Of a stretch of 64,000 bases of DNA, positions 52,193 through 60,441 are shown piece by piece. Both the position numbers and the translations under genes were made by a program. The notes below the pieces were generated by a model, which saw nothing but the letters and a program-made list of their open reading frames with translations, searched no databases and was not told the DNA's origin. How positions within the stretch are numbered: position 1 is the stretch's first letter; each line of letters begins with the position of its first letter. Origin of the DNA: Streptomonospora sp. PA3 (GTDB lineage: Bacteria > Actinomycetota > Actinomycetes > Streptosporangiales > Streptosporangiaceae); the NCBI RefSeq assembly GCF_009728995.1, contig NZ_VTZW01000019.1:1-64000 (forward strand), written 5' to 3'.

Positions 52193-52430
52193 TGCGGCAA
52201 TGGGGCTGTGATGCGCGAAGCGCGGTGCGCCAGCTTGCCGCCGAGCGGCGGTGCACCTGTGTTTCGGAGGCCCGCCACCCGTGGTGCGGCTCCACCTGGG
52301 AAGGACTGCGTGCGCTCGGCGGCAAGCTGTGACCGCGCTTCGCGAGGCGCACCCATTGCCGCAGCCCCGATGGTGACCGCCCCGGGTGGTACCCGGTGGG
52401 TTCCTGCAAAGCGGCCCCCGCCGTTCTGAC
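52193..52430. repeat. Dispersed inverted-repeat element, copy 4
   Basis: Element of 171 bp (52193-52363) with TGCGGCAATGGG and CCCATTGCCGCA ends, followed by the GGTACCCGG... and GCCGTTCT flank that matches, reversed, the leader seen at 1020 and 29329. It carries no internal ~50-bp unit of the long kind. Its first 30 bases are identical (complement) to copies 1, 3a and 3b. Confidence 0.75.
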
Positions 52431-52998
52431 ACACCGCCCGGGCGCGGACGTTTCGGGCATTTCACTCCGGGTGGGGCCACGATGCCCGCCGATGGCGCGC
52501 GGTGAGGCTGCGCGGCGCGCCGCAACCCCGGGTCTTCCGGGATGCGGAAGGAAACCGGGATGTTTTGCCCGGACTGCCCGGATGCGGCGGGGGGTGAAGG
52601 CGGCCGGGGTGCCACGAGGTGCGCGTTTGGAGCGGTTTCGGCGCGGATCCCCGGTCCAAACGCCATGATCATCGCCGATCCGGGCCGCGCGGGCCGTCCC
52701 GGCGCCCCCGCATACCGGACACCGCGGGAGGATTCGACGCCGCGGGCGGCCCCCCGCGCGGCCCGGAGCCGCCCCGGCGATCGCGCGGCGCACCTCGTCG
52801 CCCCGCCGCCGCCCCGAAGGTGTCGAATGTCGGGTTTCCGTGCCCGGCTTCCGCGTCGAGGGTGTCGATGGGGACACACTCGGCGCCGAGCGTGGCCCCA
52901 CGGCCACCCTCGACGCAACCGGGGTGCGGTGCGGCAGCCGACCCGGCGGACGAACCGGGACATCGGAGGCGATCCCTCGGGGTCGATGCTCCCAGCGG
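52431..52998. other. Gene-free stretch within repeat region
   Basis: No frame here looks like a protein; a plus-strand frame from 52542 begins with MRKETGMFCPDCP but continues as low-complexity sequence. Palindromic pieces are present but nothing I can name. Confidence 0.4.
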
Positions 52999-53061
52999 CG
53001 GCGATCTTGTACCTGTGGTCGCTTGTGAAGGCTCACAATGACCACAGGTACAAGATCGCCG
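52999..53061. repeat. Dispersed long hairpin, copy Y
   Basis: A perfect 22-bp inverted repeat (52999-53020 with 53040-53061) with GATCTTGTACCTGTGGTC in its arm, and an inner TTGTGA/TCACAA stem around the 4-nt loop AGGC. It is the same hairpin as at 17966-18020, here with no mismatch. It is followed by GTTAGATTAATTC, also found (complement) beside copy X. Confidence 0.85.
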
Positions 53062-53470
53062 TTGGGGAGTTAGATTAATTCGGGCGTTCCGGGTTTCGGG
53101 TCGGGCGCGTGGGTTGGTGGGGCGTACCGGAACGCCACCCGGGCGCGCAGCCGTCCCCGTCGCCCACCGACACCGGCGCCCACCCGAACCGATCCACGCG
53201 GCCCGAGCCCTGCACGGCCGTCGCCGCCTCGTCGGGTGACCGGCCATCCGAGGGCGGCAACCGATGATCGCCGACCCGAACCCCGCGCAGTCCTCGCCGC
53301 CCCGTCGCCCACCGACACCGGCGAACACCCGAACCGACACGCGCAGGCCCAGCCACCCACCGCCCTCGCCGCCCCCGTCGCCCACCCGCACCGGCGAACA
53401 CCCGAACCGACACGCGCGGGCCCAGCCCCCGCCGCCGGCCCCGTCTTCACCCGTCCGCGCCCCCTCCGGC
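53062..53470. repeat. 72-bp-period GC-rich module, copy Y
   Basis: Reverse-oriented counterpart of the block at 17620-17965. CCCGAACC-type cores occur at 53183, 53275, 53328 and 53401, the last two spaced 73 bp. CACCGGCGAACACCCGAACC recurs at the last two. No gene is seen. Confidence 0.6.
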
Positions 53471-53555
53471 GGCTTCGGCGCCCCTCCGGAGCTCCCCTCG
53501 GGAACGCCTTGACACGGAACACCACGTCAGCACATCATCCTAATACAGACGACTA

Positions 53556-53571
53556 TTTGAACTAGTTCAAA
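53556..53571. promoter_or_regulatory. 16-bp perfect palindrome upstream of PPOX gene
   Basis: TTTGAACTAGTTCAAA lies 13 bp before the ATG at 53584. A TTGACA at 53509-53514 could be the -35 of its promoter. The site is AT-rich, unlike the surroundings, and is a likely operator; its regulator is not adjacent. Confidence 0.65.
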
Positions 53572-53583
53572 ATTGGTGGATCG

Positions 53584-54246
53584 ATGGCCGATCAGGAAGC
53601 CGCCTCCTACGCCCCCTCCCCGCGCACCTCCCCCACTCGCCACGCCGACCGTGCCGCCTACGACCGTGAGACCGTCCACGCAGTGCTCGACGCCGAGTAC
53701 ATCTGCCACCTGGGATTCGTGGCCGACGGCGATCCGGTCGTGCTGCCCACCCTCTACGCCCGCGTGGGCGAACGCCTCTACCTGCACGGCTCCACCGGCG
53801 GCCGCCCGCTGCGCAACGCCCGCGAGGGGCTGCGGGTCTGCGTCACCGTCACGCTTGTGGACGGCGTGGTCCTCGCCCGCTCGGCCATGCACCACTCCCT
53901 GAACTACCGCTCGGTCGTGGCCCACGGCCTCGCCCGCCGGGTCACCGACCCCGCCGAGCACCGCGCGGCGCTGGACGCCCTGCTCGACGCCCCATTCCCC
54001 GGCCGGGCCGGCGACTGCCGGCCGCCCACCGCCAAGGAGCTGGCCCAGACCGCCGTGCTCCGCCTCGACCTGGAGGAGGTCTCGGCCAAGACCCGGTCGG
54101 GCGGCGTCAGCGAGGAGCCCGAGGACGCCGGCCTTCCGTACTGGGCGGGGGTGGTGCCCGCCCGGCGCGCCTACGGCTCGCCCGAGCCCGACACCGGCGG
54201 TGTCCCGGCCGCACTGCCCGACTACCTGCGCGCCCTGCCCTCCTGA
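53584..54246 (+). CDS. Pyridoxamine 5'-phosphate oxidase family protein
   Basis: Flavin-nucleotide-binding split-barrel protein of 220 residues (the NimA-like/FMN-binding group). Features seen are YDRETVHAVLDAEYICHLGF, the strand GDPVVLPTLYARVGERLYLH, GSTGGRPLRNAREGLRVCVT, and SAMHHSLNYRSVVAHGLARR, which is strongly conserved in this group. It ends with a short PALPDYLRALPS tail. Related proteins reduce nitro groups or bind haem; the role here is unknown. The ATG follows GGTGG, and the 16-bp palindrome sits just upstream, suggesting repression in this short leader. Confidence 0.85.
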   Translation: MADQEAASYAPSPRTSPTRHADRAAYDRETVHAVLDAEYICHLGFVADGDPVVLPTLYARVGERLYLHGSTGGRPLRNAREGLRVCVTVTLVDGVVLARSAMHHSLNYRSVVAHGLARRVTDPAEHRAALDALLDAPFPGRAGDCRPPTAKELAQTAVLRLDLEEVSAKTRSGGVSEEPEDAGLPYWAGVVPARRAYGSPEPDTGGVPAALPDYLRALPS

Positions 54247-54270
54247 GCGCGCCCGCGGGCGGCGGAGCAC

Positions 54271-54276
54271 TAGGCT
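54271..54276 (+). promoter_or_regulatory. Leaderless -10 box, zinc-finger/coiled-coil gene
   Basis: TAGGCT followed by 7 nt and the GTG at 54284. Confidence 0.5.
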
Positions 54277-54283
54277 CGGCTGC

Positions 54284-55534
54284 GTGGCAGCAAGCGACGC
54301 GAACACCTGCAACTTTCCCGGCTGCACCCGTCCCGTGCCGCGCAGTTCCGCGCCGGGGCGGCCGCCGCAGTACTGCGACCTGCCCGAGCACACCCGCTGG
54401 CGTGCCTGGCGCGAACGCCAGCGGCTGCAGCAGGAGACCGACGACGGCATGGGCCGGGAGGCGCCCGCCGATCCCTCCCCCGCCGACGGCACCGCGTCGG
54501 CGACCGCGGAAACCCCCGTCACCGACGCCCGCCTGCGCGCCGAAGAGCTGCTGACACGCTTCTCGGTCCAGGTCGAGCAGCTGTCCGCGACGCTGGGCTC
54601 GGCCCGCGACGCCTTCGCCACCATGACCGACCCCGCGAGCGTGGAAGCGCAGGTGGAGGCGGCGCGTATCGACGCGGCCCGGCGGATCGCCGAAGCCGAG
54701 TCGGCCCGGCTGGACGCCGACAACCGCCGCCGCGCCGCCGACCAGGAGCGCCGCTCCGCCGAGGACGCGGCGGCCTCGGCGATCGCGGCCGCGGGCGCCG
54801 CGGAGCGCATGGCCGATGCGGCCATCTCCCGGCGCGAGGCCGCACTGGCCGAGCGCGACCGCGCCACTGAGGAGGCCGAGCGCGCACGCACGGATGCGGC
54901 GGCGGCCCGCGCCGAGTGCGAAGCCGGACTCTCCGAGGCCCAGCACCGCGTCGACGCCGCCGAGCGGGCGGCCGCCGAACGCGTCGACGCCGAGAGGCAG
55001 CGCAGTGCGGCCGAGCTGGCCGAGGTGCGCGAGCGGGCCCGCACCGAGGAGGCCGAACTGCGCGGGCTGATCGACGAGCAGCGCAGCGCCGCCGAGGAGG
55101 CCGACCGCCGCGCCGCCGACTCCCAGCGGCGTGCGCAGGAGGAGCAGCGCCGGGCCGAGCGTGCCGAATCCGAGGCCGCGAATCTGCGCGCCCGCCTCGA
55201 CGAGGTGTCGGCGGAGCGCGACCGGCTCACCGAAGCGCTGGAACGGGCGCGCACCGCGGCTGAGCAGGAGCGCGCCGACCACCGCGCCGAACTCGCCCGC
55301 CGGCAGGCCGCGACCGCCGACGCGCTCTCCGAGGCCAGGCAGGACGCCGCGGCCCGGCTGGACGCCGTGGACGATGCCCGCGCCCAGGCGGTGCGCCGCG
55401 CCGAACGCGCCGAGGCCCACCTGGACGATGCGCTGGCCGAGCTCAAGCGCCTGCGCGCACGCGGCGATGCCGAGCCGGCGTCCCGCGCCCGGCCGGCCGG
55501 CGGCGACGGCGGGGCCGCCGCGGATCCGAACTGA
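54284..55534 (+). CDS. Zinc-finger and coiled-coil protein
   Basis: Hypothetical 416-residue protein. Near the N-terminus is a possible small zinc finger (CNFPGCTRPVPRSSAPGRPP, then QYCDLPEHTRW) with C-x4-C and a later C and H. After a spacer, residues about 90-400 form one long alanine-, glutamate- and arginine-rich coiled coil (DAARRIAEAESARLDADNRR, RAEAHLDDALAELKRLRARG). There is no ATPase motif and no membrane segment. Similar actinobacterial proteins are named as hypothetical or chromosome-segregation-like; any role in DNA organisation is a guess. The GTG start follows a leaderless -10 box. Confidence 0.68.
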   Translation: MAASDANTCNFPGCTRPVPRSSAPGRPPQYCDLPEHTRWRAWRERQRLQQETDDGMGREAPADPSPADGTASATAETPVTDARLRAEELLTRFSVQVEQLSATLGSARDAFATMTDPASVEAQVEAARIDAARRIAEAESARLDADNRRRAADQERRSAEDAAASAIAAAGAAERMADAAISRREAALAERDRATEEAERARTDAAAARAECEAGLSEAQHRVDAAERAAAERVDAERQRSAAELAEVRERARTEEAELRGLIDEQRSAAEEADRRAADSQRRAQEEQRRAERAESEAANLRARLDEVSAERDRLTEALERARTAAEQERADHRAELARRQAATADALSEARQDAAARLDAVDDARAQAVRRAERAEAHLDDALAELKRLRARGDAEPASRARPAGGDGGAAADPN

Positions 55535-55672
55535 GCCCGGACGGCGTCCGGGGCGGGTTGCGGCGGGCGGGCGGCGATGAGCGCAGGCCGGGCGACCGGA
55601 GGTGCGGGGACACGGGACCGGGGAAAGGGCGGGGATGCTCTCTTCCGAAAAGCGCTGGTGACGCTAGAGTTT

Positions 55673-55704
55673 GGTCTAGACCTCTGCCCCCGCCTCGGGG
55701 GCAG
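55673..55704. promoter_or_regulatory. Palindrome and hairpin in cyclase gene leader
   Basis: GGTCTAGACC (55673-55682) is a perfect palindrome directly after a TAGAGT -10-like box (55665-55670). A 9-bp hairpin follows (55684-55692 with 55696-55704, loop CCT). Together they lie 35-66 bp before the ATG and could be an operator plus an attenuating stem-loop. Confidence 0.5.
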
Positions 55705-55738
55705 CGACCTCGGGACGCGCAGAGAAGAGGGCGGATCT

Positions 55739-56410
55739 ATGACGCAGCTGGTCGACGTCAGCCACCAGATCGCGGCGGGCATGACCACCTATCCCGGCCT
55801 GCCCGGGCCGGTCATCGAGGAGCACCTGTCCTTCGAGGAGTCGCAGGCCTCCTACGCCCAGGGCACGGAGTTCACCATCGGCCGGATCTCGCTCGTCTCC
55901 AACACCGGCACCTACCTGGACACCCCCGCCCACCGCTACCGCGACGGCGCCGACCTGGCCGACCTGGACCTGGAGAAGGTCGCCAACCTGCCGGGGACGG
56001 TGATCGACCGGCGCGACAGCGGCGAGCGCGCGATCACCGCCGACGCCGTCAAGGGCGTCGACGTCGCGGGCAAGGCCGTCCTGCTGCGCACCGGCTGGGA
56101 CCGGCACTGGCGCTCCGAGCACTACGGCTCGCCCGAGCACCCCTACCTGGCCGCCGACGCGGCGCGGGCCCTGGCCGACGCCGGTGCCGCGCTCGTGGGC
56201 ATCGACTCGGTCAACATCGACGACACCTCGGTGCAGAGCCAGGGCTCGCGGCCGGTCCATTCGCTGCTGCTCGCGGCGGGCATTCCGGTGGTGGAGCACC
56301 TGTGCCTGCTGGACCGGCTGCCGGCCACGGGGTTCACCTTCTTCGCCGTGCCGGTGAAGATCCGCGGCCTGGCCACCTTCCCGGTGCGCGCGTTCGCCGT
56401 CGTGGAGTAG
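55739..56410 (+). CDS. Cyclase family protein (kynurenine formamidase-like)
   Basis: Metal-dependent hydrolase-like protein of 223 residues of the cyclase family (polyketide cyclase / kynurenine formamidase type). The fold markers are VDVSHQIAAGMTTYPGLPGP and SVNIDDTSVQSQ. The usual zinc motif HxGTHxDxPxH reads NTGTYLDTPAH here: the first His is Asn and the second is Tyr, while D and the last H remain. It therefore belongs to the divergent subset and may bind metal differently or be inactive as a classical formamidase. The ATG follows AGAAGAGGG. It is convergent with the FUSC transporter. Confidence 0.78.
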   Translation: MTQLVDVSHQIAAGMTTYPGLPGPVIEEHLSFEESQASYAQGTEFTIGRISLVSNTGTYLDTPAHRYRDGADLADLDLEKVANLPGTVIDRRDSGERAITADAVKGVDVAGKAVLLRTGWDRHWRSEHYGSPEHPYLAADAARALADAGAALVGIDSVNIDDTSVQSQGSRPVHSLLLAAGIPVVEHLCLLDRLPATGFTFFAVPVKIRGLATFPVRAFAVVE

Positions 56411-56578
56411 CCCTCGCCGGTCGGGGACGCGCTTGCCGAGCGTCCCGGACGCGCGGACCAGTGCGCGCGGCCGCTCGTCAGCGCCCGGGCCCGTGCGCGC
56501 GGCCGCCGACTCCGGCGTGCCGAGCCCGGCAGAGCAGACCGTGTCGGCGCGGCGCCCGCCGCGGGCGCCGCCCGCCGC

Positions 56579-58702
56579 TCACAGGTCGGCGTCGATCTCC
56601 TCATGGGCCCTGCGGCGCTCGCGCTGGGCGCGGCGCTCCCGCTCGCGCTCGGCGGTGCGGGCGTCCTCGGCCACCGCGGTGCGCAGCGCGGAGGACAGCG
56701 CGTGCAGCTCCATGTTGATGCGCGGATAGTCCACCAGCCGCGGCACCGCGCCCAGCCGCGGTGTGCGCCGCTCCAGCAGGGCCGCGATCAGCTCGTCGAA
56801 GGCGACGTCGAGCCGCTGCAGGGTGATCTGGGATGCGGGCGGCGGTTTCTCCAGGGCCAGCGCCGACAGCGCCAGGTACCCGCTGCGCTGGGCGGCCACG
56901 ACCACCGGCCACAGCGGACGGGTGGTGGTGGCGCGCGGTACGTCGCCCATCGCGCTGTCGTAGACGCCGCGCAGGCTGACCAGCGCCGACCTCAGGTCGC
57001 GGCGCAGCCGGTAGGTGCGGGCCGGGCCCGGCTCCACGTCCGGGTCGAGTACCGCCAGCAGCACCGTGCGGGTGGTGCCGAGGACGTCGGCGATGGTCTG
57101 GGGCAGCCGCGCCGCCGCAGCGCGCCGCCACAGCAGCACGGCGCCGGCCACTCCGGCCACCGAGCCCAGCAGGGTGTCGACGATGCGGGCTTCGGCGAGC
57201 TGCTCCACCGGGTGGGGCGCGGCGGTGTAGGCGAGGATCAGCGCCATAGGCGTCATGAAGATGCTGGCGTAGAAGAAGTTGCGCCCCACCACGAGCTGGG
57301 TGAGGCCCATGAAGCAGGCCGGCAGCAGGATGGTGGCGGCCAGCGGGAGCTGATAACTCAGCAGCAGCGCGCCGATCACGACGCCGACGAGGGTGCCCAG
57401 CGCGCGCTGCAGCGAGCGGTTGGCCGACAGCACGACGTTGCCGGCCTGCAGCACGGAGGTGGCGGTGATCGAGATCCAGTAGAACCTCTCGATGCCCAGC
57501 GCCAGTCCCGCCACCCCCGCCACGGCGACGGTGATGCCCATGCGCAGCGCGGTCGGGCGGATCAGCGAACCGGCGGCCAGGCTGGAGCGCAAGGTCTGCA
57601 GCAGCGGCGGAGTCGCGGTGTCGTGCAGCTTCAGCCCGCGCCCCTCGGCCTCGTGGTCGCTGCGCCGGGCCGCCTGGGCGGCGCGGACCAGCCTGCTGTA
57701 GAGGCGGCCTTCGAGGGATCGCGGACGCAGCCCCTTGCGCAGCTCGTCCAGCCCGGTCTCGTCGGGTGTCTGGTCCGGTTTGGCCACCGCGTCGGCCAGG
57801 GCTTCGGCGAAGTCCCCGGCGACCGCGGGCAGGCGCTCGGTGCGGGCCAGTGAGACGTCGGTGGCGGCCAGGTGGATGTCGGAGACCCAGCGCAGCAGGG
57901 CGCGCAGGCGCGCGGCCGCCGGGGTGTCGCGGTAGCCGCGGGTCTGGCTGAGCAGGACGATGCGCCAGGCGTTGGCGACGGCGATCGAGGCCTCGTGCTG
58001 CACGTGGTCCAGCCGGGGGGTGCCGATCGCCCGCAGCAGCGCCGCCAGTTGCTTGAACGCCACGGCGACGGCGCGGTGTTCGGGGTGGCGGCCGCGCGCC
58101 AGGCCCTCGGTCATCGACACCAGCCAGCCGACGCCGGCGCCCATGGCCGCGATGAGCGCGTGCATCGGCACCGCCGCGGGCCCGCCGGAGGCGATGGTCG
58201 CGATGGCGCAGACCAGCACGAAGAACAGCGGGCCCGGCCGGTCCACGCGCAGCGCCTGGCACAGCCACGTCGCGACGGCGGCGACCGCGCCGATGGACAC
58301 GGCGGCGGCCCAGGGGTTGACCGCGGCCAGCGAGCCGACGGACACGCAGGCCACGAACCCCAGACCGACGAGCGCGAGCGCGAAGGAGCGGTACCGGTAG
58401 GGGGTCTCCCGCTCGTAAAGGACCGTCATCGACCCCAAGGCGGCCAGGGTGGCCACCCGCGGGTCGAACAGCAGCGTGGCCAGCGCGAAGGAGGCGGACA
58501 TGGCGACGGCGGCCTGCACGGCGATGCTCCACGCCCAGCCGCCGGAAGCCAGTCCGAACAGCGCGTTCAGGCTGATGCGCTGGCGCGGGCGCTCGGCCAC
58601 TCGGGGGCGCACGCGGGCCGGGGGGTTCCAGATGGGTTCGCTCGGCGTCGGGTCCGCTGATCCACCGCCTGACGTCTCCCCCTGATCGTGCACGGACCCC
58701 AT
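56579..58702 (-). CDS. FUSC family transporter
   Basis: Membrane protein of 707 residues of the FUSC / aromatic acid exporter family (YccS, AaeB-like). Two blocks of six or so membrane helices are visible, at about 55-200 (AVAMSASFALATLLFDPRVA, AAVSIGAVAAVATWLCQALR) and about 385-535 (ITVAVAGVAGLALGIERFYW, MTPMALILAYTAA). Cytoplasmic domains alternate with them. The C-terminal soluble region is helical and ends in an arginine/glutamate-rich tail (AERERERRAQRERRRAHEEI). The ATG at 58702 is chosen. It is divergent from the acyltransferase gene. Confidence 0.82.
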   Translation of the reverse strand: MGSVHDQGETSGGGSADPTPSEPIWNPPARVRPRVAERPRQRISLNALFGLASGGWAWSIAVQAAVAMSASFALATLLFDPRVATLAALGSMTVLYERETPYRYRSFALALVGLGFVACVSVGSLAAVNPWAAAVSIGAVAAVATWLCQALRVDRPGPLFFVLVCAIATIASGGPAAVPMHALIAAMGAGVGWLVSMTEGLARGRHPEHRAVAVAFKQLAALLRAIGTPRLDHVQHEASIAVANAWRIVLLSQTRGYRDTPAAARLRALLRWVSDIHLAATDVSLARTERLPAVAGDFAEALADAVAKPDQTPDETGLDELRKGLRPRSLEGRLYSRLVRAAQAARRSDHEAEGRGLKLHDTATPPLLQTLRSSLAAGSLIRPTALRMGITVAVAGVAGLALGIERFYWISITATSVLQAGNVVLSANRSLQRALGTLVGVVIGALLLSYQLPLAATILLPACFMGLTQLVVGRNFFYASIFMTPMALILAYTAAPHPVEQLAEARIVDTLLGSVAGVAGAVLLWRRAAAARLPQTIADVLGTTRTVLLAVLDPDVEPGPARTYRLRRDLRSALVSLRGVYDSAMGDVPRATTTRPLWPVVVAAQRSGYLALSALALEKPPPASQITLQRLDVAFDELIAALLERRTPRLGAVPRLVDYPRINMELHALSSALRTAVAEDARTAERERERRAQRERRRAHEEIDADL

Positions 58703-58879
58703 GGTAAATGGGCCGGGCGGCCGGGCGTCTCGACCGGTACGGCGGGTGGCGGAGTCGCCCCCGGCGCCTCCGCCCGCCGCGGCCGCACCGCTAAGCTCGG
58801 GCCATCGGCTCCGCACCGAGTCTCCCCGCCGTCCCCGCACCGGGCTCTGCCCGCTCCGCATCGAAAGAGGACACCAGCC

Positions 58880-59569
58880 GTGCAGCTGTACGCAGCCGCC
58901 AAGACGGTCATCGCGCCGACCACCCGAGGGATCTGGCCGCTGCAGGAGGAGGGCCTGCACCACATCCCCGCGGAGGGCCCGGTGATCCTTGCCTCGAACC
59001 ACCTGTCCAACATCGACCCGCTGTTCATCGGCGTGGCGGTACCGCGGCAGGTCACCTTCATCGCCAAGCGGGAGCTGTTCGCCGAGGGCAACCTCGCCCA
59101 GCGCACCTTCACCCGGGCGCTGCGCGCCATCGGCCAGCTCTCCGTGGACCGGCGCCCCGGCCAGAGCTCCAAGGAGGCGATGGAGCAGAGCCTGAAGATC
59201 CTGGGCAACGGAGCGGCCTTCGGGATCTTCCCCGAGGGCACCCGCTCCCCCGACGGGCGCCTCTACCGCGGCCAGACCGGGATCGCCTGGCTCGCGCTGG
59301 CCTCGGGCGCGCCGGTGGTACCAGTGGCCCTGGCCGGAACCGACCGCATCCTGCCCCGCGGCCGCCGGGTCCCCGCGCTGCGCCGGATCGGCATCCGCGT
59401 GGGGCCGCCGGTCGACCTGGCGCCGTGGCTCGGCGAAGAGGGCAGGGCGCGGTCGCGCAGGGCGGCGACCGACGCCGTCATGGCCGCGATCCAGCGCCTG
59501 TCGGGCCAGGAGGCGGTGCCGCGCTTCGCGGCGTCGGTCAAGGCCGAGCCGGACTCCGGCAAGGCCTGA
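58880..59569 (+). CDS. plsC: 1-acyl-sn-glycerol-3-phosphate acyltransferase
   Basis: Phospholipid-synthesis acyltransferase of 229 residues that adds the second acyl chain to lysophosphatidate at the membrane. The catalytic motif NHLSNID carries the His-x4-Asp pair, motif III is FPEGTRSPDGRLYRGQTG, and motif IV is APVVPVALAGTDRI. The GTG at 58880 follows GAAAGAGG, and the family start aligns at MQLYAAAKTVIAPT. Several actinobacterial paralogues exist and the exact acceptor may differ. It is divergent from the FUSC transporter. Confidence 0.88.
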   Translation: MQLYAAAKTVIAPTTRGIWPLQEEGLHHIPAEGPVILASNHLSNIDPLFIGVAVPRQVTFIAKRELFAEGNLAQRTFTRALRAIGQLSVDRRPGQSSKEAMEQSLKILGNGAAFGIFPEGTRSPDGRLYRGQTGIAWLALASGAPVVPVALAGTDRILPRGRRVPALRRIGIRVGPPVDLAPWLGEEGRARSRRAATDAVMAAIQRLSGQEAVPRFAASVKAEPDSGKA

Positions 59570-59748
59570 GGCGGCCGCGGCCGCCTGCCCGCTCACCTGC
59601 CTGTTTTCGCCGTTCAGCGGGCACGGCGCACGCCGCGGCGCTACGCTCGTCGATCAAGACCGGTCCCCTCGCCTCTGCCGGTTTGCCTCGCGGATCCGCC
59701 GCGCCGCGGACTCGCTGACACGGGCGTACGTCGGGAGGTGCAGGCCCG

Positions 59749-60258
59749 GTGCCATGTCTGAGCCGGTTGCGGGCCCCGGTGCTGCCCCGGGGCGGTTCCT
59801 TCCGGGTGCACGGGCTGTGCGCGCACGCGGATGCGGCGGTCTTCGCCGACGGCTCGCTGCTGTCCTGCGGCTATGATCACATCGAACTGAGCACCCTGCA
59901 GGGGCGCGTCGACGTCGACGTGACCGTGGAGGAGTGGGACCGCACCCCTCCCCCGTCCGGCGCGGCGGAGTGGGAGGAGACGGCCGCGGCGCTGGTGTAC
60001 CTGCGCGGCTACGTGGCGATCGGCGGCGACGCCCGGGCCAGGAGCGCGGGGCTGCTGCGCCTGGCCGGCGGGGTCGGCCGCTACCGCGCCGAGGTGCGGG
60101 CGCGGATGCGGCACGAGGTGGCGCGCTGCTGCGACCGGCTCCTGCACCGCGACGCCGCCGGAGCGGAGTTCCGCCGGGCCGCGGAGGGGCTGCGCGGGCG
60201 CGAGGCGTTTCTGATCCTGCTGTGGCCGGCCGGCGAGGTGGCCTCCGGCCCGGCGTGA
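59749..60258 (+). CDS. Hypothetical protein, 169 residues
   Basis: I do not recognise this protein. It begins with a short basic N-terminus, then VHGLCAHADAAVFADGSLLSC and YDHIELSTLQGRVDVDVTVE, likely beta strands. A helical region rich in arginine and alanine follows (RYRAEVRARMRHEVARCCDR), and it ends with REAFLILLWPAG. No signal peptide, membrane helix or catalytic motif is evident. The GTG at 59749 is used because GGGAGG lies 10 nt upstream. Its reading frame shows normal third-position GC bias. Confidence 0.55.
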   Translation: MPCLSRLRAPVLPRGGSFRVHGLCAHADAAVFADGSLLSCGYDHIELSTLQGRVDVDVTVEEWDRTPPPSGAAEWEETAAALVYLRGYVAIGGDARARSAGLLRLAGGVGRYRAEVRARMRHEVARCCDRLLHRDAAGAEFRRAAEGLRGREAFLILLWPAGEVASGPA

Positions 60259-60441
60259 GCGAATCCACATCCCCGCCCGGCTTAGCGCGAGCGGGCGCGG
60301 TGTTGGCCCTGTGTGGGGCGCCGTACCCCCGCTGACCCGTGCGGACGCCGGTCCGCACAGCCCGAGCCGCGGTGCCCCGCACTGGACGCTGCTTGCCGGG
60401 CTTCCGAGTCGGTTTAGTAGGCTTTCTACTCGCAAGCAGCA

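Noticed and set aside
51371-52963. A 530-codon minus-strand frame across the repeat region, and a 280-codon plus-strand one
   Set aside because: Both arise from repeats whose length is divisible by three; they have repetitive, low-complexity products and no start signals or family features.
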